Shown: piece after piece, positions 7,016 to 15,593 of the stretch
Numbering within the stretch: position 1 is the first letter of the stretch
Layout: every line of letters starts with the position of its first letter
Source: Micrococcaceae bacterium Sec5.8
Lineage (GTDB): Bacteria; Actinomycetota; Actinomycetes; Actinomycetales; Micrococcaceae
DNA length: 64,000 bases
Direction: 5' to 3'
Assembly: GCA_039636775.1 (NCBI GenBank)
Contig: CP143429.1
Span: 3,286,001-3,350,000, forward strand
The notes under the pieces: model-generated
Databases searched by the model: none
What the model was told of the DNA's origin: nothing
The model's input: only the letters and a program-made list of their open reading frames with translations
Translations under genes and position numbers: made by a program

Positions 7016-8242
7016 TCAGTCGAACCAGGGGTCCAGCCCGTAGAGCGGGAACACTTCCTTGCGGGTGGCCATGACTGTCCGGTCCACGTCGTCATTGGGG
7101 TCGAATCCGACCTCCCAGGAGCGCCACCAGAGATCGACGTCGTCGCCCATCATCTCCGGAGCAGCAACACCGTATTTGGCCCCGTATTTTTCCTTTACAT
7201 AGCTGCGCCAGTCCTCCGGCACGGGGGTCCGCAGCGGGACGGGGCGCCCGGCCGCAATGGCGATCAGGTGGCTCCAGGCGCGGGGCACCACGGTGATGAC
7301 GTTGTAGCCCCCGCCGCCGGTGGAGATCCAGCGGTTGTCACAGTAGCGGGCGGCGAGGTTGCCGATCGCCGTGGCGGCTTCACGCTGGCCGTCGACACTG
7401 ATATTAAGGTGGGTGAGCGGGTCCAGCCGGTGGGAGTCGCAGCCGTGCTGGCTCACGATGACTTCCGGTTCGAAGGCGCCCACGAGCTGCGGCACGACGG
7501 CGTGGAAAGCCCGGAGCCAGCCGCCGTCGCCGGTGCCGGCCGGAAGTGCGACGTTCACAGCACTGCCCTGGGCGTTGGGTCCGCCGATCTCATTGGCGAA
7601 GCCCGTGCCGGGGAACAGTGTCAGTCCCGTCTCGTGCAGAGAAATCGTGAGGACGCGCGGATCATCCCAAAAGATACTTTGCGTGCCGTCGCCGTGGTGG
7701 GCGTCGATATCGATGTAGACAACGCGTTGCGTGCCGCCGTCGAGCAGCCGCTGGATCGCGAGGGCCGCGTCGTTGTAGATGCAGAAACCGCTTGCCCGGT
7801 CGCGGGCCGCATGGTGCATGCCCCCGCCGAAATTCACGGCCCGGACGGCGCTGCCGTCCAGAATGGCAGCGGCGGCCAGGAGGGAGGCACCGGCCAGCCG
7901 GGCACTGGCCTCGTGCATGCCGGCGAAGGCCGGATCATCCTCGGTGCCGAGCCCGCGTTCCACATCCGGGGTGTCGGGATCCGCACTCACGCGCCGCACG
8001 GCAGCGACGAACTCGGGGCTGTGGACGGTACTCAGCTCCGCATCGCTGGCCACCTCCGGGGCCGAGACGGTGACGTGGTCCAGGTCCAGCAGGCCAAGGC
8101 TGCCGGCGAGCTTGGCGGTGAGTTCCATCCGCTCCGGGGCCATCGGGTGGCTATGGCCAAAGTTGTAGGCTGTCATGGCAGGATCCCACACCACCGTCGT
8201 TGGCAGTGCGGACTGTGCGAGGCCCGGCAGATATGTCATCAA
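7016..8242 (-). CDS. acuC: Acetoin utilisation protein AcuC (class I/II HDAC-like deacetylase)
   Basis: A 408-residue zinc-dependent deacetylase of the arginase/deacetylase fold. Visible active-site elements are GGGMHHAARDRASGFCIYND (the tandem His pair), IDIDAHHGDGTQ (Asp and His zinc ligands) and STGGGGYN near the C-terminus with the catalytic Tyr. In Bacillus subtilis AcuC removes the acetyl group from the active-site lysine of acetyl-CoA synthetase and so keeps it active. An Acs with the expected lysine motif is encoded at 46 kb in this window, so the same partnership is plausible, although no acetyltransferase of the AcuA type is adjacent. Confidence 0.88.
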   Translation of the reverse strand: MMTYLPGLAQSALPTTVVWDPAMTAYNFGHSHPMAPERMELTAKLAGSLGLLDLDHVTVSAPEVASDAELSTVHSPEFVAAVRRVSADPDTPDVERGLGTEDDPAFAGMHEASARLAGASLLAAAAILDGSAVRAVNFGGGMHHAARDRASGFCIYNDAALAIQRLLDGGTQRVVYIDIDAHHGDGTQSIFWDDPRVLTISLHETGLTLFPGTGFANEIGGPNAQGSAVNVALPAGTGDGGWLRAFHAVVPQLVGAFEPEVIVSQHGCDSHRLDPLTHLNISVDGQREAATAIGNLAARYCDNRWISTGGGGYNVITVVPRAWSHLIAIAAGRPVPLRTPVPEDWRSYVKEKYGAKYGVAAPEMMGDDVDLWWRSWEVGFDPNDDVDRTVMATRKEVFPLYGLDPWFD

Positions 8243-8343
8243 TCACAGGCTACCTGAGCGTGGGGCCCTGCTCCCCCGTCATTGCGCGGGGTTTAGTGGT
8301 TTACTACTGAAGGAAGCAGTTTCAAGCGAGGATAAGCCCACAC

Positions 8344-9777
8344 ATGACGCAGAGCCAGTCGAGGTCCAAGAACCCGGCCAACTGGCACCCCGGGACTCCG
8401 GAGCGGGACGGCCTGTGGATCTTCACACGCGTCCGCGACTTCATCGACAACATCGCCAATACCTCCCCGGCACGGCTGGCACTATCCGCCTTCGGCGTGG
8501 TGATCCTGATTTTCACCACGCTGCTGTCCCTGCCGGTCTCCTCTGCGACCGGGGATGCTACCCCGTTGCACCAGGCCATGTTCACCGCCGTGTCCGCCGT
8601 CTGTGTCACCGGCCTGACGGTGGTGTCCACCGCTGCGCACTGGTCCTTCTTCGGCCAGCTTGTGATTCTGGTCGGCATCTTTGTGGGCGGCCTGGGCACT
8701 CTGACGCTGGCCTCGCTGCTGGCCCTCATGGTCAGTAAGAAGCTCGGCGTCCGCGGCAAGCTCATCGCGCAGGAGGCCATGAACAGCGCCGGCCGCCTCG
8801 GCGAGGTCGGCACCTTGCTGCGGATCGTTATCGTGACCTCCGTAGCGATTGAGGCCGCCTTGGCCCTGGCGCTGGTCCCCCGGTTCCTGAGCCTGGGCGA
8901 AAGCCTCGGCCAGTCTGTCTGGCACGGTGTCTTTTACGCGATTTCGGCGTTTAACAACGCCGGTTTCACCCCGCACTCGGACGGCATCGTGCCCTACGAG
9001 ACGGACCTGTGGATCCTCGTGCCGCTGATGCTTGGCGTCTTCCTCGGCAGCCTGGGCTTCCCCGTGGTGATGGTCCTTCAGCAGAACGGCCTCAACTGGA
9101 AGAAATGGAATCTGCACACCAAGTTGACCATCCAGGTCTCTTTGATCCTCCTGGTCGCCGGCACCCTGCTGTGGGGGCTGATGGAGTGGGACAACCTGAG
9201 AACCATTGGCGGGATGAACACGGCAGATAAAGTCATTCATTCGCTCTTCGCGTCCGTGATGACCCGGTCCGGCGGCTTCAACCTGGTGGACCAGAACCAC
9301 ATGGACTCCACCACCATGCTGCTCACCGACGCCCTCATGTTTGCCGGCGGCGGCTCGGCGTCGACGGCCGGCGGCATTAAAGTGACCACCATCGCCGTGA
9401 TGTTCCTGGCTATCATCGCCGAGGCCCGCGGTGATTCCGATGTGAAAGTCTATGGCCGCACCATCCCGCAGGGAACCATGCGGGTGGCCATCTCGGTCAT
9501 CGTCGCCGGGGCCACGCTGGTGGCGGTGTCGGCGATGCTGCTGCTCCACATCAGCAACGCGACTCTGGACCGGGTGCTTTTCGAGACCATTTCCGCGTTC
9601 GCCACGGTGGGCCTCAGCACCAACCTCAGTGCCGAGCTTCCGCCGTCCGGCGTCTACGTCCTCACCGCCCTCATGTTTGCCGGGCGCGTCGGGACCGTCA
9701 CCCTTGCTGCTGCCCTGGCCCTCCGCCAGCGCAGCCAGCTGTTCCACTACCCGGAAGAGAGACCGATCATTGGCTAG
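8344..9777 (+). CDS. trkH: Trk/Ktr-type potassium uptake transmembrane subunit
   Basis: A 477-residue polytopic membrane protein of the TrkH/KtrB family with four repeated membrane-pore-membrane units. Filter-type loops are visible: VSAVCVTGLTVV, ISAFNNAGFTPHSDG, MTRSGGFNLVD, and ISAFATVGLSTN, the last with the characteristic ATVGLS filter. It forms the K+-translocating dimer in the membrane. The ATG at 8344 has AGGATAAG upstream. It overlaps its regulatory subunit gene by eight bases, so the two are translationally coupled. Confidence 0.93.
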   Translation: MTQSQSRSKNPANWHPGTPERDGLWIFTRVRDFIDNIANTSPARLALSAFGVVILIFTTLLSLPVSSATGDATPLHQAMFTAVSAVCVTGLTVVSTAAHWSFFGQLVILVGIFVGGLGTLTLASLLALMVSKKLGVRGKLIAQEAMNSAGRLGEVGTLLRIVIVTSVAIEAALALALVPRFLSLGESLGQSVWHGVFYAISAFNNAGFTPHSDGIVPYETDLWILVPLMLGVFLGSLGFPVVMVLQQNGLNWKKWNLHTKLTIQVSLILLVAGTLLWGLMEWDNLRTIGGMNTADKVIHSLFASVMTRSGGFNLVDQNHMDSTTMLLTDALMFAGGGSASTAGGIKVTTIAVMFLAIIAEARGDSDVKVYGRTIPQGTMRVAISVIVAGATLVAVSAMLLLHISNATLDRVLFETISAFATVGLSTNLSAELPPSGVYVLTALMFAGRVGTVTLAAALALRQRSQLFHYPEERPIIG

Positions 9778-10456
9778 TTCCTCAGGCGCCGTCAACCGCC
9801 CCGCCCACAACGCACCCGTGCTGGTAGTGGGGCTGGGCCGTTTCGGCGCCTCCACCGCAGAGCAGCTGGTCAAACAGGGCCGGGAAGTGCTGGCGATCGA
9901 ACGCGACCGGAATCTCGTGCAGAAATGGTCCGGTGTCCTGACGCACGTCGTTGAGGCCGACGCCACCAACATCGACGCCCTCCGCCAGCTCGGCGCCCAG
10001 GAATTCAGCTCCGCCGTGGTGGGGGTGGGCACCTCGATTGAGTCCTCGGTGCTGATTACCGTAAACCTGGTGGACCTCGGCATCGAGCACCTGTGGGTCA
10101 AGGCCATTACCCCCTCGCACGGCAAGATCCTCACCCGGATCGGCGCCAACCACGTGATCTACCCCGAGGCCGACGCCGGTGTCCGCGCCGCGCACCTGGT
10201 CTCCGGCCGCATGCTGGATTTCATCGAGTTCGACGACGATTTCGCCATCGTAAAGATGTATCCGCCGCGCGAGACCGTCGGCTTCACCCTCGAGGAGTCC
10301 AAGGTCCGCTCCAAGTACGGCGTCACAATTGTGGGCGTGAAGTCCCCGGGCGAGGACTTCACCTACGCCCGGCCGGAGACAAAGGTTTCGGCGCGGGACA
10401 TGCTCATCGTTTCCGGCCATGTGGACCTGCTGGAGCGGTTCGCCGCCCGGCCGTAA
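9770..10456 (+). CDS. trkA: TrkA/KtrA-type potassium channel regulatory subunit (RCK)
   Basis: A 228-residue cytosolic RCK protein. The N-terminal Rossmann domain has VLVVGLGRFGASTAEQLVKQGREVLAIERD, with GxGxxG near residues 21-26 and an acidic residue at the strand end for nucleotide binding. The C-terminal RCK_C domain covers about 140-225 (VKMYPPRETVGFTLEESKVRSKYGVTIVGVKSPG). It gates the membrane subunit in response to nucleotides. The start is taken as TTG at 9770 (MASSSGAVNRP), overlapping the upstream stop codon by eight bases and preceded by GGAAGAGAG. Other frames extending upstream are shadows. Confidence 0.92.
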   Translation: MASSSGAVNRPAHNAPVLVVGLGRFGASTAEQLVKQGREVLAIERDRNLVQKWSGVLTHVVEADATNIDALRQLGAQEFSSAVVGVGTSIESSVLITVNLVDLGIEHLWVKAITPSHGKILTRIGANHVIYPEADAGVRAAHLVSGRMLDFIEFDDDFAIVKMYPPRETVGFTLEESKVRSKYGVTIVGVKSPGEDFTYARPETKVSARDMLIVSGHVDLLERFAARP

Positions 10457-10487
10457 CGGCCCGGCCGGCCCGTTCTGGACGCCCACC

Positions 10488-10507
10488 GCGACTCCACGCG
10501 GAGTCGC
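10488..10507. terminator. Terminator hairpin between convergent trkA and HhH-GPD gene
   Basis: A perfect 8-bp stem GCGACTCC/GGAGTCGC around a 4-base loop, lying between two convergent genes and lacking a T-run. Confidence 0.65.
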
Positions 10508-10542
10508 TGGAAGCGGGATATCCGGCCCCGGCTACGGCTCGG

Positions 10543-11127
10543 TCAGGGCCCGGCGGTCTTCGCAGCCTTCGCAGCGGCTTTAGCCGCCTGTTTACTGGCC
10601 CGCACCTTGCTCAGCGACTCCGGATCCACGATGTCAGCGACGGACAGGAAAGCATTTTCCTGGCCGTAGTGGCCGGCGGCCTCGCGCCAGCCCTCGGCCT
10701 GGAGACCGCATCTCTTCCCCAGCAGCGCCAGAAAGATCTTCGCCTTCTGCTCGCCAAAACCCGGCAGTGCCTTGAGCCGGCGCAGCACTTCCGTCCCGTC
10801 AGGGGTACCCTGCGTCCAGATGGCAGTGGCGTCGCCGTTCCAGTCGTTGTGCACGGTCTCAGCCAGGGATTGGACGCGGCCGGCCATTGATCCGGGGAAC
10901 CGGTGCACGGCGGGCCGCTCTTTGAACACCTCCACGAATTCTTGCGGATCGTAACCGGCGATCGCGGCCGGATCCATGGATCCGATGCGCGTCCGTATTT
11001 TCTCGGGACCGGCAAAAGCCGATTCCATGGTCACCTGTTGGTCAAGCAGCATGCCGGTGAGTAGGGCAAACGCGTCGTCGCTGAGGAGTTTGTCCGCCGC
11101 GGGATCCCCTGTGATGTGAAGTTCCAT
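10543..11127 (-). CDS. HhH-GPD-type base excision DNA repair protein
   Basis: About 194 residues. The protein has the helix-hairpin-helix signature LKALPGFGEQKAKIFLALLGKR near residues 133-154 and an N-terminal helical region DAFALLTGMLLDQQVTMESAFAGP, typical of the DNA glycosylase superfamily. It lacks the four-cysteine iron-sulfur loop of endonuclease III, which is encoded separately at 43.5 kb. It presumably removes damaged bases, but the substrate is not defined for this actinobacterial subgroup. An Ala/Lys-rich tail follows (SKQAAKAAAKAAK). The start at 11127 (MELHITGD) is preferred; ATG 11136 is also possible. Confidence 0.82.
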   Translation of the reverse strand: MELHITGDPAADKLLSDDAFALLTGMLLDQQVTMESAFAGPEKIRTRIGSMDPAAIAGYDPQEFVEVFKERPAVHRFPGSMAGRVQSLAETVHNDWNGDATAIWTQGTPDGTEVLRRLKALPGFGEQKAKIFLALLGKRCGLQAEGWREAAGHYGQENAFLSVADIVDPESLSKVRASKQAAKAAAKAAKTAGP

Positions 11128-11195
11128 GGATCCCATCCTGCCACCCGGTCCGGTTTGCGTCATGGGTATCATCATGGGTTGCGCCGCGCCTGCCG

Positions 11196-12029
11196 TCAGC
11201 CGAGCTGCTTGGTGATTTCCGCGGCGCGTTCGGCGGCGGCGCGGGCACCCTCGGCAATGATCGCGGGCAGCCCGCGCGAGTCGAAGGTGGCAATGGCGCG
11301 TTCGGTGGTGCCGTTGGGGCTGGTGACCGCCTTCCGCAGCGCAGCCGGGTCCGCGCCCGGTTCGGCCAGCATGAAGCCTGCCCCCGCGACCGTTTCGCGG
11401 GCAATCCGCAGCGAGAGTTCGGGGTCCAGCCCCAGGGCCACGCCGGCGCCGGCCATGGCTTCAGCGAGGTAAAAGGCGTAGGCGGGGCCTGAGCCGCTGA
11501 TTGCGGACAGCGCGTCGACCTGGTGCTCGGGAATCTCCACCACGGTGCCGGCAGCGGCCAGGATGTCCTTGGCCTGCTGCAGTTGGGCCGGGGAACAGTG
11601 TGTGCCCGGGGACACGGAAACGACGCCGCGGCCCAGCTTCGCCGGCGTGTTGGGCATGGTGCGGATGACGGGCTGGCCGGCCGGCAGGGCCGCTTCGAGT
11701 TGCGCCAGCGAAACAGCGGCGGCGACACTGATGACGATGGTGCCCGGCGCCAGCGAACCGGCGATCTCACGTGCCAGGTCCGTGATACCCGGGGGTTTGA
11801 CGCCCAGGATCACGACGTCGGCGCCGGTGGCGGCCTGCTTGTTGTTCTCCGGCTCTTCCGCGCCGGCGATGGCCGTGATTCCCTGATGGCGTTTGGCGAG
11901 TTCGTCTGCCCGTTCTGCACGGCGGACCGTGGCGACGATGTCAGCAGGGTCCGCACCCCCTGCGATCAGTCCGCCAAGAATGGCCTCGTTCATTGATCCA
12001 CAGCCCAGGAATGCAATTCGGTTGCTCAT
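11196..12029 (-). CDS. proC: Pyrroline-5-carboxylate reductase
   Basis: ProC reduces 1-pyrroline-5-carboxylate to L-proline with NADPH, the last step of proline synthesis. The 277-residue protein begins with a Rossmann motif, IAFLGCGSMNEAILGGLIAGG. It has DVVILGVKPPGI, the RTMPNTPAKLGRGV motif, and a C-terminal helical dimerisation domain containing ISGSGPAYAFYLAEAMAGAGVALGL, the family signature. The ATG at 12029 (MSNRIAF) is used; an upstream ATG four codons earlier is less likely because the dinucleotide fold should begin near the N-terminus. Confidence 0.94.
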   Translation of the reverse strand: MSNRIAFLGCGSMNEAILGGLIAGGADPADIVATVRRAERADELAKRHQGITAIAGAEEPENNKQAATGADVVILGVKPPGITDLAREIAGSLAPGTIVISVAAAVSLAQLEAALPAGQPVIRTMPNTPAKLGRGVVSVSPGTHCSPAQLQQAKDILAAAGTVVEIPEHQVDALSAISGSGPAYAFYLAEAMAGAGVALGLDPELSLRIARETVAGAGFMLAEPGADPAALRKAVTSPNGTTERAIATFDSRGLPAIIAEGARAAAERAAEITKQLG

Positions 12030-12231
12030 GCCTCCCATCATGGCAGTCCGGCCCGATTCACAGCCAGCTCACATCCTCAGGTCAGCGTCTTCACAAACTC
12101 CCGACCTAGTGTAGGGATTACCTCATTGAGGGTGCGAGTGATGCAGCAGGCATGCGGATGCCTGCCCGGCACCGGTCGTCTGCAGCGGGTTTCCCCCATT
12201 TTCCCGCAGCTGACGGCCGGTGCCTTCGCCG

Positions 12232-13617
12232 TTAACTGACGCTCCCCCCATCCCCGCCCCCGCGTCCCCACCGGCCCGGCAGCCGGTGCAGCGCATCCTG
12301 GCCGGGCGCAGCCGGATCCGGTGCGATGGTGCGCAGGCGTGCTGCCAGGAACATCCGGTCGGCGTCATTCCCGGCCAAGTTCAGCGCAGCAGTGTAGGCC
12401 GCAGCGGCTTGCTCCCGACGGCCCAGGCGAAGCAGGAAGTCAGCCCGGACGGCGTGGAACAGGTAGTAGCTGTCCAGCTTGAGGGCGTCGACGAGGGCCA
12501 GGGCAGGTTCGGGACCGTCCACTTCAGCCAGCGCCACCGCCCGGTTGAGAGCCACCACCGGCCCCGGTGCGGCGTCCAGGAGGCGGTCATAGAGCCGGAG
12601 GACCTGGCGCCAGTCCGTCGCTGCGGCGTCGAAAGCGTCACTGTGGACTGCGCTGATGGCCGCCTGGAGCTGATAGGGGCCGGGCTGGTGCCGGCGCAGA
12701 CATGCGCGCACCAACTCCTGGCCTTCTGCAAGAAGTGCACGGTCCCACAGGCTGCGGTCCTGATCCGCCAGCAGCACGGGCATGCCGCCGGCTCCCCGTG
12801 CCGGCCTCCGCGCCTCAGTCAGCAGCATCAGGGCCAGCAGTCCCTGCACCTCGGGTTCGTCCGGCATGAGCGCTGCCAGCATTCGGCCCAGCCTGGCCGC
12901 CTCGTGGCAGAGGTCCTTCCGCAGCCGAGCCCCGCCGGAGCTGGAACTGTAGCCCTCGTTGAAGATCAGGTAGATGACTGCGAGCACCGGCGGCAGCCGC
13001 TGCGGGAGTTCGGCGCCGCGCGGCACCCGGTAGGGAATCGCGGCGTCCCGGATCTTTGCTTTGGCCCGCACCAGACGCTGGGCCATCGTGGGTTCGGGCA
13101 CCAGGAAGGCGTGGGCGATTTCCGCCGTCGTGAGGCCACCGAGCAACCGCAGCGTCAGTGCCACCTGGACGTTGGCGGCCAGGGCCGGATGGCAGCAGGT
13201 GAAGATCAGCCGCAGCCGGTCATCATCCCAGGGGGCCTCCCCTTCGAAAGCTGCGAGAACGTGTTCTTCAGGCGTCGGCGAGCCCGGGGAGCGGCCGGCC
13301 TGCAGCGCCGCAGCCTGGCGTTGTTTGTCTTCCCGGCCGGTCTCGCGGCGTAACCGATCAATCGCTTTGTTCCTGGCTGTGGTGAGAATCCAGCCCGCCG
13401 GGCTTGGCGGCAGGCCCGCCGCGGGCCACTGCGCCGCGGCGACGGTGAAGGCATCCTGGACGGCGTCCTCGGCGGCGTCCAGGTCACCGAGGACCCTGGT
13501 CAGGACGGCGACCGCCCGACCATACTCCTGCCGGAACACCCTCTCGATGTCCGTCGTCGGAACGCCGTCGGGGGCCGGTACAGCTGGCGCGGCCTTGCGG
13601 ACCATAAGCGGCGGCAC
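12232..13617 (-). CDS. ECF sigma factor of the ECF42 type (with C-terminal DUF6596 domain)
   Basis: A 461-residue RNA polymerase sigma factor. Sigma-2 covers about 25-90 ([38 protein letters not shown], then [18 protein letters not shown]). Sigma-4 lies near 135-190 ([36 protein letters not shown]). A long C-terminal helical extension carries the ECF42 marker [13 protein letters not shown]42 sigmas have no anti-sigma factor and are encoded beside YCII-domain (DGPF) proteins, as here. The GTG start at 13617 directly abuts the stop codon of that upstream gene, so they are co-transcribed. Confidence 0.9.
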   Translation of the reverse strand: MPPLMVRKAAPAVPAPDGVPTTDIERVFRQEYGRAVAVLTRVLGDLDAAEDAVQDAFTVAAAQWPAAGLPPSPAGWILTTARNKAIDRLRRETGREDKQRQAAALQAGRSPGSPTPEEHVLAAFEGEAPWDDDRLRLIFTCCHPALAANVQVALTLRLLGGLTTAEIAHAFLVPEPTMAQRLVRAKAKIRDAAIPYRVPRGAELPQRLPPVLAVIYLIFNEGYSSSSGGARLRKDLCHEAARLGRMLAALMPDEPEVQGLLALMLLTEARRPARGAGGMPVLLADQDRSLWDRALLAEGQELVRACLRRHQPGPYQLQAAISAVHSDAFDAAATDWRQVLRLYDRLLDAAPGPVVALNRAVALAEVDGPEPALALVDALKLDSYYLFHAVRADFLLRLGRREQAAAAYTAALNLAGNDADRMFLAARLRTIAPDPAAPGQDALHRLPGRWGRGGGDGGSVS

Positions 13618-13954
13618 CTAGTGCTGGACGGGACGGACTTCGATCGGAAGGGTGGTGGCGCGCGCCATTCTGCCTGCCCAGCCCAGGGCGGCGTCCAGGT
13701 CCGGGGCGTCAATGACCGTGAACCCGCCGAGATGTTCCTTCGCTTCGGCAAAAGGGCCATCGGTGATCAGCACCTCGGCGCCTTGGGTCCGCACCACGGT
13801 GGCGGTGTCCGTCGGGTGGAGCCCGGCGGTGAACACCCACGCCCCGGCCGCTTTCATGTCGCGGTTCAACGCCTCGAGGTCGTGCAGGATGGGTGCCAGG
13901 ATTTCCGGGGCCGGGGCCGACGGGCTGGTAAACGCTGAGCAGGTATTGTGCCAT
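13618..13954 (-). pseudogene. YCII-domain (DGPF) protein, frameshifted
   Basis: An ATG at 13954 preceded by AGGAGGA gives MAQYLLSVYQP, the typical DGPF-protein start. The rest of the family sequence (EILAPILHDLEALN, then GAWVFTAGL, EVLITDGPFAEAKEHLGGFTVIDAPDLDAA) continues in a different frame and ends at 13618. The shift lies near 13905-13925, in a stretch of C/G runs, and needs one base to be skipped. Either the gene is disrupted, the assembly has a one-base error, or a +1 frameshift is used. An alternative ATG at 13974 opens the second frame from the start, but the AGGAGGA then lies inside the coding region and the conserved N-terminus is lost. This is the usual partner of the downstream ECF42 sigma. 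Confidence 0.75.
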
Positions 13955-13997
13955 GGTGCTGTCCTCCTGGGCATAGGGCCGGTCCCTTACCGGCCTC

Positions 13998-15029
13998 TCA
14001 CCTATTAGACGATCGGCGTGTGCCCGGATCGACAGCGGGCTGGTCTGCGGCCTCCCTGACGCTGGCCTGGGCGACGAGCGGGGCCGGTTGCAGCGGGCCG
14101 TCGAAGATCAGCTGATCCAGTCGCCGGAGGATCAGACCCTCGCGCAGGGCCCACGGGCAAATTTCCATGCTGGGAAACTCAAACATTTCGAGGGCTGCTT
14201 CCGCCACGAGCGCACCTGCCAGAAGCTGGGGGGCGCGGGCCTCTGAAACACCGGGGAGGTTCAACCGGTCCTCCACCTCCATGGCGGAGATTCGTTGGGC
14301 CCACAGGCCCAGATCCATGGCATGCAGTTCCCGCTTGACGTAGGGCCCGGCGCCGCTCGGCGCTGCCCCGGCAATGCGGGCCAGCGAGCGGAATGTCTTG
14401 GAGGTACCGGCCACGTGGTTTGCCTTGCGGAGTTTCGCGAACTCGCGCACTACTGGCTTGAGCGTGCTCCTGATGTAGCGGCGGAGATCCTTCACGCTCT
14501 TCGCTGACGGCGGGTCGTCCTGCAGCCAGTCCCGCGTGAGCCTGCTGGCGCCGAGCGGAACGGAGGTCGCGAGCTCCGGGAGTTCGTCCTCGCCGTAGGC
14601 CATTTCGAAGGAACCGCCGCCGATGTCCAGGTTCAGGATGGGCCCGGCACCCCAGCCGTACCAGCGGCGGACGGCAAAGAACGTCATCGAGGCCTCTTCG
14701 CTGCCGGTCAGTTCCCGAAGGGTCACCGTGGTCTCATCTTTGACCCGGGCCAGCACGGCCGCACCGTTGGTGGCCTCGCGGATCGCTGAAGTGCAGAACG
14801 CCAGCAGGTCCTCGGCTTTGTGCCGGGCGGCGAATTCCCAGGCCTCAAGAACGAACTCGATCAACTCATGCTGGCCTGCGTCGTTGATGCTGCCGTCGCT
14901 CTGCAGGTACTGCACGAGTGACAGCGGACGCTTGTGGGAGGCAAACGGCACCGGGCGAGCACCGGGATGGGCGTCCACAAGCAGGAGATGGACGGTGTTT
15001 GAGCCGATATCGAGGACGCCTAGACGCAT
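13998..15029 (-). CDS. ppx: Ppx/GppA family exopolyphosphatase
   Basis: A 343-residue phosphatase of the actin/Hsp70 ATPase fold. The phosphate-1 motif RLGVLDIGSNTVHLLLVDAH lies at the N-terminus and the phosphate-2 motif ILNLDIGGGSFEMAYG near residues 133-148. AGTSKTFRSLARIAG follows in the second domain. It hydrolyses polyphosphate and/or pppGpp. The length corresponds to the short two-domain form common in actinobacteria, which lacks the C-terminal HD domain of E. coli Ppx. The ATG start at 15029 puts the catalytic strand at residue 1, as expected. Confidence 0.9.
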   Translation of the reverse strand: MRLGVLDIGSNTVHLLLVDAHPGARPVPFASHKRPLSLVQYLQSDGSINDAGQHELIEFVLEAWEFAARHKAEDLLAFCTSAIREATNGAAVLARVKDETTVTLRELTGSEEASMTFFAVRRWYGWGAGPILNLDIGGGSFEMAYGEDELPELATSVPLGASRLTRDWLQDDPPSAKSVKDLRRYIRSTLKPVVREFAKLRKANHVAGTSKTFRSLARIAGAAPSGAGPYVKRELHAMDLGLWAQRISAMEVEDRLNLPGVSEARAPQLLAGALVAEAALEMFEFPSMEICPWALREGLILRRLDQLIFDGPLQPAPLVAQASVREAADQPAVDPGTRRSSNR

Positions 15030-15092
15030 AGGGCCATTATTCCCCCAGAGACGCGGCCCGCCTAACGGACCGGCAGCGTCCGGTGTTCCGGG

Positions 15093-15542
15093 CTAGAGCT
15101 GGCTTTCCTGCCCGGGGCCCTCTTCCGGCTCCTCGGCGGGCTTGAAATCGCGGCGGATGTTGGCCACACCGTCCGGGTCGATCTCGAAGCCGAAAGCAGC
15201 TCCGGGGTTGATCACCATGCCGAGGTCGTCGCCGAGGTTCCCCAGAATCGCCGCACCCTGGGTACCAAGCACGTTGGGAGCGGCGGCCAGATACTGCTCG
15301 GTGACGCGGCTCGGGTGGGAGAACACGGCAAGGACGGGCTTCCCGGCGGAGTTGGCCAGCACCAGCGGTTCCACCTGAGCATCGGCTCCCTCAAGCGCGT
15401 CGGAGCTGACGATGTAGACCTCGTTGTTGAGGAAAGCCAGGATGACGTCGACCGGGTCGGCATCCGGCTGCTCCCCCCGGGCCAGCTTCTCTTCGAGGTC
15501 GTTCAACGGCTGGAGGTCCAAGTGATCGGGCTGTTCAGTCAT
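15093..15542 (-). CDS. SseB family protein
   Basis: A 149-residue soluble acidic protein with the SseB N-terminal domain fold: PLNDLEEKLARGEQPDADPVDVILAFLNNEVYIVSSDAL, then PLVLANSAGKPVLAVFSHPSRV and GDDLGMVINPGAAFGFEIDPDGVANIRRDF. The GxxINPG segment is the most conserved part of the family. Its biochemical role is unknown. It is encoded upstream of ppx on the same strand. The C-terminus is Glu/Pro-rich and probably disordered. Confidence 0.85.
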   Translation of the reverse strand: MTEQPDHLDLQPLNDLEEKLARGEQPDADPVDVILAFLNNEVYIVSSDALEGADAQVEPLVLANSAGKPVLAVFSHPSRVTEQYLAAAPNVLGTQGAAILGNLGDDLGMVINPGAAFGFEIDPDGVANIRRDFKPAEEPEEGPGQESQL

Positions 15543-15593
15543 GTTCCTACTCGATCACGTTGAGCCCGGGTCCGCAAACCCCGCGCCGGAACG

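Noticed and set aside
12077..12271. Small minus-strand frames between proC and the sigma factor gene
   Set aside because: No ribosome-binding site, no recognisable composition, and overlap with the sigma factor 3' end.
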